Part shown: positions 26,245-34,427 of the stretch, in pieces
How the letters are laid out: every line of letters begins with the position of its first letter
Numbering within the stretch: position 1 is the first letter of the stretch
NCBI GenBank assembly: GCA_001464035.1
Contig: LNEC01000012.1
Coordinates: forward strand, 230,038 to 294,037
Reading direction: 5' to 3'
Source: Bradyrhizobiaceae bacterium Ga0074131
GTDB taxonomy: Bacteria > Pseudomonadota > Alphaproteobacteria > Rhizobiales > Xanthobacteraceae
Length of the DNA: 64,000 nucleotides
The notes under the pieces: generated by a model
What the model saw: the letters and a program-made list of their open reading frames with translations, nothing else
Database searches by the model: none
Told to the model about the DNA's origin: nothing
Made by a program: the position numbers and the translations under genes

Positions 26245-26487
26245 TGGCCGAGGTTGGCTTCCACCGGCGGGAGGCGAGGATTGATGTGAGCTTTTGCGCT
26301 TATCTAGAATTGTTCGTCTAGTGGCTGCATCTTTGGCGAGCAACTGCTCGGAAAGCCTCGATATGATCGGGGCCTTTCTTGCCGTGCACGGTTCGTCGGA
26401 GTATAAATTCCGGAGCGGCTGATCGTTGCTTTTGTCTGACCCTGCATTCAGTTCAGCACGACCCGCCGTTGATGAGCAGGATATCAG

Positions 26488-27237
26488 ATGGTCGTGACCG
26501 GCGTGCCTCAGGAGAAGACGGGTGAAGCTCGCGGATTCTCGAGTAGCAAATTGTCGGTGCTGCGCAAGCATCCGATCTTCTGCGATCTCGAACCCGAGGC
26601 GTTCGACCAGCTCTGCCGCTACGCGAAACACTCGACGCTGAAGCGAGGTGCCACGATCTTCTCCAAGGGCGATCCCGGCAACAGCATGTTCGCCGTGATC
26701 AGTGGCACCGTAAAGATCAGCATCACCTCCGCAGATGGTCGCAGCGCGATTCTGAATTTGATCGGCGCCGGCGAGATTTTCGGGGAGATCGCGGTGCTCG
26801 ACAGGCAGGCGCGGAGCACCGACGCCACGGCAAACACCAATTGTGAGCTTTTTATTATCGACCGTCGCGAATTCATTCCATTTCTGAAGAGCCAGCCGGA
26901 GCTGGCGATGAAGTTCATCGAGCTGTTATGCATGCGGTTGCGCAGGACCAGCGAACAGGTCGAGCAGATCATCCTGCAAAACCTGCCGGGCCGGCTGGCC
27001 AGCGCGCTCCTTCGTCTGACCGAAAAACACAAGCTTGCGCCCGGCGGCCGGACCATCGCCGTGACCCAGCAGGAAATCAGCGAAATGGTCGGCATGACGC
27101 GGGAAAGCATCAACAAGCAGCTGCGGGTCTGGGCCGATCGCAAATGGGTGCGTCTCGAACACGGTGCCATCGTCGTGCTGAATGCCGAACCGCTGCAGGA
27201 GCTCGCTGAAGCGGGATCGGGTGAAAACGGCGATTAG
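26488..27237 (+). CDS. CRP-type cyclic-nucleotide-binding transcription regulator
   Basis: A 249-residue Crp/Fnr-family regulator. Residues about 25-145 form the cyclic-nucleotide-binding barrel (LKRGATIFSKGDPGNSMF ... GEIFGEIAVLDRQARSTDA). GEIAVLD-x2-ARSTDA fits a phosphate-binding cassette, with Arg and Ser at the ligand positions. A long dimer helix and a winged helix-turn-helix (VTQQEISEMVGMTRESINKQ) follow. It lacks the N-terminal cysteines of the FNR gene at 21452. Its nearness to the cyclase gene suggests a cAMP-type signalling pair, but the two are 0.7 kb apart with a gene between them. Confidence 0.9.
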   Translation: MVVTGVPQEKTGEARGFSSSKLSVLRKHPIFCDLEPEAFDQLCRYAKHSTLKRGATIFSKGDPGNSMFAVISGTVKISITSADGRSAILNLIGAGEIFGEIAVLDRQARSTDATANTNCELFIIDRREFIPFLKSQPELAMKFIELLCMRLRRTSEQVEQIILQNLPGRLASALLRLTEKHKLAPGGRTIAVTQQEISEMVGMTRESINKQLRVWADRKWVRLEHGAIVVLNAEPLQELAEAGSGENGD

Positions 27238-27276
27238 CCTTTGCCGCGGCTCATCGGTTAACGACGCGCTGTGGCT

Positions 27277-28032
27277 TTACCCGTCGATGATCGCGACCGC
27301 CCGGGTCCAGCCCGCCGAGGCACGTTCGATCTTGACCGGGAAACACGACACGGTGAAGCCGGTCGAGGGCAATTGTTCGAGATTGTGCAGCTTTTCGATA
27401 TGGCAGTAACCGATGTGCCGCCCCGCCTTGTGGCCTTCCCAGATCAGGCTGGCGTCCCTGGTCTCCGCGTATTTCTTCGCGGTATGGACGAACGGCGCAT
27501 CCCAGCTCCAGCCATCGATGCCGGTCAGCCGCACGCCGCGCTCGAGCAGATACATTGTCGCCTCATAGCCCATGCCGCAGCCGGACGTGACGTAATCCTG
27601 CCGGCCGTATTTGATCCCGGCGCTGGTGTTGACCACGACGATTTCCAGCGGCGATAGCGTGTGGCCGATACGCTTCAGTTCGTTTTCGACATCTTTTGCG
27701 GTAGCGACATAGCCATCCGCAAAATGCCGGAAGTCCAGCTTCACGCCGGGTTGCAGGCACCATTCCAGCGGCACTTCATCGATGGTCCACGAGCGCTCGC
27801 CGCGGTTCATGGTCGGGTGAAAGTGCCAGGGTGCATCGAGATGGGTGCCGTTATGGGTGGAGAGCTGCACCTGTTCGACCGCCCAGCCTTGTCCGTCCGG
27901 CAGATCCTCGGCTTTTAGCCCCTCGAAGAACTGCAGCATGCGCGGCAAGCCCTGTTGATGATCGCCGCCGGGCGGATCGGCCGGCACGTCGTTCTGCAGC
28001 GGCACTGAAATATCGATCAGTCGTCTGGCCAT
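27277..28032 (-). CDS. Cyclase-family hydrolase (kynurenine-formamidase-like fold)
   Basis: A 251-residue metal-dependent amidohydrolase. The metal motif HNGTHLDAPWHF (H-x-G-T-H-x-D-x-P) is near residues 61-72, and a conserved HIGYCHIEKLHNLEQLP segment lies near the C-terminus. ATG 28032 is preceded by GAGGAAA; the open frame from 28080 adds a Lys-rich stretch unlikely to be translated. Family members hydrolyse N-formylkynurenine, isatin or related cyclic amides; the substrate here is not predicted. It is divergent from the molybdopterin oxidoreductase. Confidence 0.87.
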   Translation of the reverse strand: MARRLIDISVPLQNDVPADPPGGDHQQGLPRMLQFFEGLKAEDLPDGQGWAVEQVQLSTHNGTHLDAPWHFHPTMNRGERSWTIDEVPLEWCLQPGVKLDFRHFADGYVATAKDVENELKRIGHTLSPLEIVVVNTSAGIKYGRQDYVTSGCGMGYEATMYLLERGVRLTGIDGWSWDAPFVHTAKKYAETRDASLIWEGHKAGRHIGYCHIEKLHNLEQLPSTGFTVSCFPVKIERASAGWTRAVAIIDG

Positions 28033-28283
28033 AGGCTTTCCTCGAGGAGTTTTGTTGTTTTTTGTGGTTCTTTTGGGCATCTAGCGTCCTGGGGTTCGTC
28101 GCAGCCCCCGGGGTAAAAGACAGGCTACAATATACCTTCATGCCTTCCCCACCGCAGGTCGGCTATCCCCCGCCAACGGGGGCCTATCTCAACGCAAAAC
28201 GCATGGCCCGCTAGCGTTTTTTGCCGGTGCCTGGCCAATAAATGCGCTCGGCTGGCCCCGCTTTTGATGGTAGCAATCAGGGC

Positions 28284-30392
28284 ATGAACCAGCAGCCCAG
28301 AATCGATATCAGGCATTCCACCTGTCCGCACGATTGCCCGTCCGCCTGCGCCCTCGATGTTGAGGTGATTGACGGTTCTTCGATCGGCCGGGTGCGTGGC
28401 TCCAAGCTGCAGACCTATACCGCCGGGGTCGTTTGCGCCAAGGTCGCTCGGTATGCCGAGCGCATCCATCACCCCGATCGGCTGACGCATCCGATGCGCC
28501 GGACCGGCCCGAAAGGCTCCAGCCAGTTCTCGCGGATTTCGTGGGACGAAGCGCTGGACGAGATCGCCGCCCGGTTCGATGCGGCCGAACGCGAATTCGG
28601 CGCCCAATCGGTCTGGCCGTATTACTACGCCGGCACCATGGGTCTCGTGATGCGCGACGGCATCAATCGCCTTGCGCATGTGAAGAAGTATTCCCGCTAC
28701 TACTCGACAATCTGCGCCAACATCGCGCGCGTGGGATTTGCCGTCGGCACCGGCAAGATCGCCGGCGTCGATCCGCGCGAGATGGGCGTCTCGGACCTCG
28801 TCGTCATCTGGGGCACCAATCCCGTGAACACGCAGGTCAATGTAATGACCCACGCGATGCGCGCCCGCAAGGAGCGCGGCGCCACGATCGCGGCGGTCGA
28901 TATCTATAACAACGACACCATGAAGCAGGCCGACATCAAGATCATCCTGCGGCCCGGCACCGACGGTGCCTTCGCCTGTGGCGTCATGCATGTATTGTTC
29001 CGCGAGGGTTATGCGGATCGCGCCTACATGGAGCGCTACACCGATTGCCCCGGTGAACTCGAGGCGCATCTCGAAACCCGCACACCGGAATGGGCTTCGT
29101 CCATATGCGGCGTTCCGGTGCATGAAATCGAGGCGTTCGCCCGTCTGGTTGGCCGGACCAAGCGATCTTTCTTCCGCCTCGGCTATGGTTTCACCCGCAG
29201 CCGCAACGGGGCGGCGCAGATGCATGCGGCGCTGTGTATTCCGGCGGTGACCGGCGCCTGGCAGTACGAAGGCGGCGGCGCGTTTTTCAACAATTACGCG
29301 ATCTGGAAGTTCGACGAATCGATCATCGAAGGTCACGATGCCATCGACCACACGACTCGGGTGCTCGACCAGTCCAAGATCGGGCGTATCCTGACCGGGG
29401 ATGCCGCGGCGCTTCACCACGGGCCGCCGGTCAAGGCGATGCTGATCCAGAACACCAATCCGATGACGGTGGCGCCGGAGCAGACGCTGGTGCGCCGGGG
29501 TTTTGCGCGCGACGACCTTTTCGTGGCGGTGCATGAGCAGTTTATGACCGAGACGGCGCAGATGGCCGACGTCGTGCTGCCGGCGACGATGTTCATGGAG
29601 CACGACGATCTCTATTACGGCGGTGGTCACCAGCACATTTCGGTCGGCGCAAAGCTGATCGAGCCGCCCGGCGAATGCCGCTCCAATCACGAGGTGCTGC
29701 AGGGCGTTGGCCGCCGGCTCAACGCCGTGCATCCCGCCTTCGACATGACGGCCCGCGAATTGATCGACGCGACGCTGAAAAAGAGCGGCCATGGCAGCAT
29801 CGAGGCCCTGGAGGCCGATCTGTGGCGCGACCTGCAGCCGGATTTCCGCACCTCGCATTACCTTGACGGCTTCGCGCATGCGGACAAGAAGTTTCACTTC
29901 AGGGCAGACTGGGCCCACCCTCCGATCGGTATCGCCGGCATGGGTCCGTGGGAGCAGATGCCGTCGCTGCCGGATCACTGGGCCATCATCGAGGCAGCGG
30001 ACGAGGCGCATCCGTTTCGCCTGGCCACCAGCCCGTCGCGCAGCTTTCTCAATACCAGTTTCAACGAAACGCCATCTTCGATTGCGCGCGAGGGCCCGCC
30101 CTCGGTGATGATTCACCCCTCGGATGCGGCTTCGCTGGGGATCGTTGACGGCGACCTCGTTAGGCTCGGCAATGTCAGGGGTGAGACGACGCTGACCGCG
30201 AAGCTGTTCGACGGCCTGCAACGCGGCGTGTTGATCGCGGAATCGATCCAGCCCAACAGAGCCCATATCGGCGGCCGCGGCATCAACACGCTGACCGGCG
30301 CCGAAGCGGTCGCACCGATCGGCGGCGCCGCGTTCCACGACAACAAGGTGTGGATGAAAAAGGCGGCGCCATCGGCTGTCTCTAGCGGCTAG
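28284..30392 (+). CDS. Molybdopterin-dependent oxidoreductase (DMSO-reductase superfamily)
   Basis: A 702-residue catalytic subunit from ATG 28284. Four cysteines (Cys14, Cys18, Cys22, Cys51) form an N-terminal [4Fe-4S] site; the molybdopterin domains follow, with motifs such as VIWGTNPVNTQVN and QNTNPMTVAPEQ, and a C-terminal dinucleotide-binding domain (about 590-700) with SRSFLNTSF and HPSDAASLGIVDGD. There is no Tat signal, so it is cytoplasmic. It has no adjacent electron-transfer or membrane subunit and no chaperone gene, so it is of the stand-alone type often found near CoA-linked catabolic genes. The substrate is unknown. Confidence 0.9.
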   Translation: MNQQPRIDIRHSTCPHDCPSACALDVEVIDGSSIGRVRGSKLQTYTAGVVCAKVARYAERIHHPDRLTHPMRRTGPKGSSQFSRISWDEALDEIAARFDAAEREFGAQSVWPYYYAGTMGLVMRDGINRLAHVKKYSRYYSTICANIARVGFAVGTGKIAGVDPREMGVSDLVVIWGTNPVNTQVNVMTHAMRARKERGATIAAVDIYNNDTMKQADIKIILRPGTDGAFACGVMHVLFREGYADRAYMERYTDCPGELEAHLETRTPEWASSICGVPVHEIEAFARLVGRTKRSFFRLGYGFTRSRNGAAQMHAALCIPAVTGAWQYEGGGAFFNNYAIWKFDESIIEGHDAIDHTTRVLDQSKIGRILTGDAAALHHGPPVKAMLIQNTNPMTVAPEQTLVRRGFARDDLFVAVHEQFMTETAQMADVVLPATMFMEHDDLYYGGGHQHISVGAKLIEPPGECRSNHEVLQGVGRRLNAVHPAFDMTARELIDATLKKSGHGSIEALEADLWRDLQPDFRTSHYLDGFAHADKKFHFRADWAHPPIGIAGMGPWEQMPSLPDHWAIIEAADEAHPFRLATSPSRSFLNTSFNETPSSIAREGPPSVMIHPSDAASLGIVDGDLVRLGNVRGETTLTAKLFDGLQRGVLIAESIQPNRAHIGGRGINTLTGAEAVAPIGGAAFHDNKVWMKKAAPSAVSSG

Positions 30393-30461
30393 ATCGCGCT
30401 TGCCCTCCGCCGCTATCCTGCCGTTAATGTCCGCCGACTATTTAACGAAGCAGGCGGGGCA

Positions 30462-31244
30462 ATGACCGACAATAACAGCGTGATACGTGAGAAGCGCGGG
30501 GCGGCGTTCTGGATCACCATCAACCGGCCGGAGAAGCGCAATGCCCTCAATAGCGACGTGATTGCCGGCATCGCCATGGGTTATCGCGACGCGCATGACG
30601 ACAAGGACGTCCGCGTCATCGTCTTGACCGGCGCAGGCGACAAGGCGTTCTGCGCCGGCGCCGACCTGCAGAACAGCGGCGCCGCCTTCGCGATGGATTT
30701 CGCCAGACCCAATGTCGATTACGCCGATCTGCTGCGGCTGTCGCAGAACGCCACCAAGCCGGCGATCGCGCGGGTCGGCGGCGTCTGTATGGCCGGCGGC
30801 ATGGGATTGCTGTGCATGACCGACATGGCGGTCGCGGCCGACAATGTTATCTTCGGATTGCCCGAGGTGAAGGTCGGCGTGTTCCCGATGCAGGTGATGG
30901 CGCTGCTGCAGTCGATCGCACCGCGCCGGCTGATCAACGAATGGGCGCTGACGGGCGAACCCTTCGACGCCAGGACGGCGCAGGCCGCGGGGCTTCTGAA
31001 CTACGTGGTGCCGGCAGCCGAGCTCGACTCCAAGATCGATTGGCTGATCGGCCGCATCGCCGACAAGTCGCCGACCGCAATCCGGCGCGGCAAATACGCC
31101 ATGCGCGCGATCGCCTCGATGTCGTTCGACGAAAGCATTGCCTATACCGAGAGCCAGATCGCGCTGCTGGCGATGACCGAAGACGCCAAGGAGGGCCTCA
31201 AGGCCTTCGGCGAAAAGCGCAAGCCGTCGTGGCCGGGGAAGTAG
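30462..31244 (+). CDS. Enoyl-CoA hydratase/isomerase (crotonase) family protein
   Basis: A 260-residue crotonase-fold protein. The oxyanion-hole segment is KAFCAGADLQ near residues 63-72 and the second, VGGVCMAGGMGLLC, near 105-118. A glutamate in GLPEVKVG fits Glu164 of rat hydratase, but the position of Glu144 (usually in GGG-x-E) is Gly here, so simple hydration is not assured. A GGCGGGG-like site precedes ATG 30462. It lies 69 bases after the oxidoreductase gene and may share its transcript. Confidence 0.9.
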   Translation: MTDNNSVIREKRGAAFWITINRPEKRNALNSDVIAGIAMGYRDAHDDKDVRVIVLTGAGDKAFCAGADLQNSGAAFAMDFARPNVDYADLLRLSQNATKPAIARVGGVCMAGGMGLLCMTDMAVAADNVIFGLPEVKVGVFPMQVMALLQSIAPRRLINEWALTGEPFDARTAQAAGLLNYVVPAAELDSKIDWLIGRIADKSPTAIRRGKYAMRAIASMSFDESIAYTESQIALLAMTEDAKEGLKAFGEKRKPSWPGK

Positions 31245-31333
31245 AAGCCCGGTGTCGGCTCGGACCAACGCTGCCTTCCCTTGGGCCGGTTAGTCTGGTG
31301 TAGTGGGCAAATCATCTGCCGGGGGAGGGGACC

Positions 31334-32302
31334 GTGGATCGACGAAGTTTCATGACCGGATGCGCCGTCCTGGCGCTGTCAGCCAAAGCAGGCGATGCGC
31401 TTGCCCAGTCCGGTCCACTGACCCGGATCATTTTTCCCTTCGCGGCCGGCGGAGGCGGCGACACACTCTGCCGGCTCGTGGCGCAACAGATCGGCCCACT
31501 GCTTGATCGCAATGTCATTGTCGAGAACCGCACCGGCGGTGACGGGCTGATCGGGATCAAGTCCGTCATGAACGCCAGCCCCGACGGCACCACCATTCTG
31601 ATAACCACCGGTCCGACCATGTATTTGCTGCCAATGGTGGAGACGGTGCCGAGCTTCAACACGGCTAAGGATTTCGTGCCGGTCTCGCAGCTCGTACGTT
31701 TCGAGTTCGGCGTGGTCGCAAGTCCGACGATCGGTGCCAAGGACTTCAAGCAGATGGTGGCCTGGCTCAAGGCCAACCCGGATAAGGCGAGTTATGGCGT
31801 GCCGAGCAACGGTACCATTCCGCATTTCATGGGGCTGAAGCTGGAGGAAGCGCTCGGCATCAAGCTGACGCGGGTGCCCTATCGTGGCAGCGCGCCGATC
31901 GTCAATGACCTAATCGGCGGCCATCTGCCGTTCGGCATCACCACCATCGCGGACGCGATCCCCCAGCATCGTGCCGGTGGCGTCCGAATTCTGGCCGTCA
32001 GCAGCGCGGCGCGCTCGCCGTTCCTGCCTGAGGTACCGACGCTGAAGGACAACGGCGTCGAACTGATGGCGGACGCCTGGTACGGGATGTGGCTGCCGGC
32101 CGGCAGTCCACCGGCCTTCGCCAAGCAATTGAGCGAGGCGGTTGCCGCAGCGCTCGCCAAGCCCGAGGCGCGCGAGAAGATGCTGGCGATCGGCGTGATC
32201 CCGGTCGGAAGCACGCCCGAAGGCCTCACCCAGGAACTCGCCGCCAACACCGCGTTCTGGCAACCGATCGTCAAGGCCTCGGGCTACAAGATCACGAATT
32301 GA
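31334..32302 (+). CDS. Bug-family (tripartite tricarboxylate transporter) periplasmic binding protein
   Basis: A 322-residue periplasmic solute receptor. The signal region is MDRRSFMTGCAVLALSAKAGDALA (about 24 residues, here shown by its ends MDRRSF and DALA). The mature part shows the Bug pattern: IIFPFAAGGGGDTLCRLVA, VENRTGGDGLIG and a late AFAKQLSEAVAAAL. GTG 31334 is preceded by a strong GGGGAGGGG. No TctA/TctB membrane genes are adjacent, as is common for Bug proteins. The ligand is probably a carboxylate or aromatic acid. Confidence 0.9.
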   Translation: MDRRSFMTGCAVLALSAKAGDALAQSGPLTRIIFPFAAGGGGDTLCRLVAQQIGPLLDRNVIVENRTGGDGLIGIKSVMNASPDGTTILITTGPTMYLLPMVETVPSFNTAKDFVPVSQLVRFEFGVVASPTIGAKDFKQMVAWLKANPDKASYGVPSNGTIPHFMGLKLEEALGIKLTRVPYRGSAPIVNDLIGGHLPFGITTIADAIPQHRAGGVRILAVSSAARSPFLPEVPTLKDNGVELMADAWYGMWLPAGSPPAFAKQLSEAVAAALAKPEAREKMLAIGVIPVGSTPEGLTQELAANTAFWQPIVKASGYKITN

Positions 32303-32308
32303 GGGATT

Positions 32309-33940
32309 CTAGGCGGGCTGGATGCCGATCTTTTTCCGGATCGCTGACAGCTCAGCCTCGTCCCAGATCCCGATCAGGACGCCGTTCCTGACCTGGAGCT
32401 GCTTCTCCGCATACGCGGCGATCTTTTCGGTGCTGGTCGTGATGTGACCCTTGGGACGCAGCGCCCAGTCGAACAGGGCCGATTGCAGTCGAGCCATGAT
32501 AGTGGCGCAGGCGGAATCCTCCCCGCGGTCGATCAATTCCTGCGGGTCTTCGAACAGGTCATAAAGCATCGGCCGGAAGCCGGTGGCGTGGATGTATTTC
32601 CAACGGCCGTCGAACACCATGAACAGCCGGCACTGTTCGATCGGCTGGTTGAGCTTCAGCCGGACATCCTGCATGCAATAATCGTATTCCGAGAAGACGA
32701 CCTGGCGCCACTCCGAGGGCCGCTCGCCGCGCAGCAGCGGCATCAGCGAATGCCCTTCCAGGATGTGATCCGGCGGCTTGCCGCCAAAGTACTCGATGAA
32801 GGTCGGCGCCAGATCGATCGCCTCGACCAGCGCGTCGCAAACCGTGCCTCGCGTGGTATCGGCGGTCACAGACGGATCGATCACGATCAGCGGGATTTTC
32901 GCGGAAACATCGTGGAACAGGTCCTTCTCGCCCATCCAGTGATCGCCGAGATAATCGCCATGGTCGGAGGTGAATACGATCATGGTGGTTTCGAGCAGGC
33001 CGCGCCCTTCGAGAAAACCCATCAGCACGCCCATCTGGTCGTCGATCTGCTTGATCAATCCCATATAGGTCGGAATGACTTTCGCGCGCGCCTCATCGCG
33101 CGACATGTTGCGGGAGTAGCGCATGTCCATGTAGGCGGCGAACACCGGATGCGCGGATTGCTTTTCCTGCTCCGAACGCACCGCTGGAAGCACATCGGCT
33201 GCAGTGTACATGCCGGCGTAGGGTTCCGGCGCGATGTAGGGCCAGTGCGGCTTGATGTAGGACAGGTGCATGCACCACGGCCGTCCGTCCGCTTCCGCCT
33301 CGGTGATGAAATCCATCGCGCGCCGGGTCATGTAGGGCGTCTCGGAATCCTCTTCCGCGACACGGGCGGCCTTGTCGGCGTGCACCAGCAGCCAGCCGTT
33401 CTGCAGGCTCCCGTCGTCGTTTGCGCCGGAATTGGCCCAGTGCTCCCACGGGTTGGGAGCGTCATAGCCACGCTCGAGCAAGTAAGCGTCGTATTTCGGG
33501 CGGGGCCGGCCGGTCGGGTGCAGGCCGTCGTCGCGCTCATAGGGCTCGAAGCCGCATTCGGCAACATGCACACCGATAATCGAGTCCGGCGCGATCCCCA
33601 GCATCTTCAGGCCTTCGAGATCGGGCGCCATGTGGGTCTTGCCGACCAGCACATTGCGCACGCCGATCCGCTTCAGGTGATCGCCGAGCGTCGGCTCGCC
33701 GACTCGCAGCGGCCAGCCGTTCCAGTGCGAGCCGTGCGAGCGCATGTAGCGGCCGGTGTAGAACGACATCCGCGAGGGACCGCAGATCGGCGATTGCACA
33801 TAGGCGTTGGAGAATCGCACGCCGCGCCGGGCCATCGCATCGATGTTCGGCGTCTTCAGCGTCGGATGCCCGGTGCAGCCCAGATAATCATAGCGAAGTT
33901 GGTCGCACATGATCCAGAGAACGTTTTTGGGACGTGACAT
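32309..33940 (-). CDS. Sulfatase-family hydrolase (arylsulfatase / phosphonate monoester hydrolase type)
   Basis: A 543-residue hydrolase of the alkaline-phosphatase superfamily. Cys53 in CGPSRMSFYTGR fits the C-x-P-x-R sulfatase signature and would be converted to formylglycine. Metal ligands are Asp13 (MCDQLRYD) and the TSDHGDYLGDH segment near residues 320-330. There is no signal peptide, which favours a cytoplasmic phosphonate-monoester or sulfate-ester hydrolase. The large frame on the opposite strand is a shadow. It is convergent with the Bug gene (6 bases apart). Confidence 0.9.
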   Translation of the reverse strand: MSRPKNVLWIMCDQLRYDYLGCTGHPTLKTPNIDAMARRGVRFSNAYVQSPICGPSRMSFYTGRYMRSHGSHWNGWPLRVGEPTLGDHLKRIGVRNVLVGKTHMAPDLEGLKMLGIAPDSIIGVHVAECGFEPYERDDGLHPTGRPRPKYDAYLLERGYDAPNPWEHWANSGANDDGSLQNGWLLVHADKAARVAEEDSETPYMTRRAMDFITEAEADGRPWCMHLSYIKPHWPYIAPEPYAGMYTAADVLPAVRSEQEKQSAHPVFAAYMDMRYSRNMSRDEARAKVIPTYMGLIKQIDDQMGVLMGFLEGRGLLETTMIVFTSDHGDYLGDHWMGEKDLFHDVSAKIPLIVIDPSVTADTTRGTVCDALVEAIDLAPTFIEYFGGKPPDHILEGHSLMPLLRGERPSEWRQVVFSEYDYCMQDVRLKLNQPIEQCRLFMVFDGRWKYIHATGFRPMLYDLFEDPQELIDRGEDSACATIMARLQSALFDWALRPKGHITTSTEKIAAYAEKQLQVRNGVLIGIWDEAELSAIRKKIGIQPA

Positions 33941-33998
33941 GATCTTGTACTTCGGTGATGGCGGAGGGCCTGCAGCAGCTGACCCCGACGACAGTCAA

Positions 33999-34427
33999 CT
34001 ATCCCGCGTTGGCCTTCAATCCGGCAGCCTCGATGCCGGCAATGGCGCAGATTTCGTCATTGTCGGAGGTGTCGCCGCTGACGCCGACCGCGCCGAGCAG
34101 CGTGCCGCCGTCCTGGATCAGCACTCCGCCGGGAACCGGGATCAGGCGGCCCTGCGCCATCGTGTTTACCGCGCTGATGAAATAGGCCTGCTCCTGCGCC
34201 CGCTGGAACAGTGCCCGCGATCCCATGCCCATCGCCAGCGCGCCGTAGGCCTTGCCATGGGCGATCTCGCTGCGCATCAGGCTGGTGCTGTCCTGCGCCG
34301 CCGATATCTTGACGCAACCGCGTGCATCGAGAACCGTGACGACGAGCGGCTTCAGTTTCTTCTCGACGCCTTTGGCGAGTGCGACATCGAGAATCTTGCG
34401 GGCGATATCGAGAGTGAGCTCAGCCAT
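33999..34427 (-). CDS. GlcG/HbpS-family haem-binding-type protein
   Basis: A 142-residue protein of the GlcG/HbpS fold: LTLDIARKILDVALAKG, VVTVLDARGCVKI, and VPGGVLIQDGGTLLGAVGVSGDT near residues 98-120. Family members bind haem or small corrinoids or have unknown roles; glcG is typically part of the glycolate oxidase operon. Its start overlaps the end of the FAD/Fe-S oxidase gene by eight bases, consistent with a glycolate-type operon. Confidence 0.9.
   Translation of the reverse strand: MAELTLDIARKILDVALAKGVEKKLKPLVVTVLDARGCVKISAAQDSTSLMRSEIAHGKAYGALAMGMGSRALFQRAQEQAYFISAVNTMAQGRLIPVPGGVLIQDGGTLLGAVGVSGDTSDNDEICAIAGIEAAGLKANAG

Noticed and set aside
28125..30338. A 737-codon frame on the minus strand
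   Set aside because: It is antisense to the molybdopterin oxidoreductase, has an Arg/His/Asp-rich composition typical of reverse-strand readings of high-GC genes, and shows no domain.
32444..33937. A 497-codon frame on the plus strand
   Set aside because: Antisense to the sulfatase gene, whose motifs are clear; composition is shadow-like.
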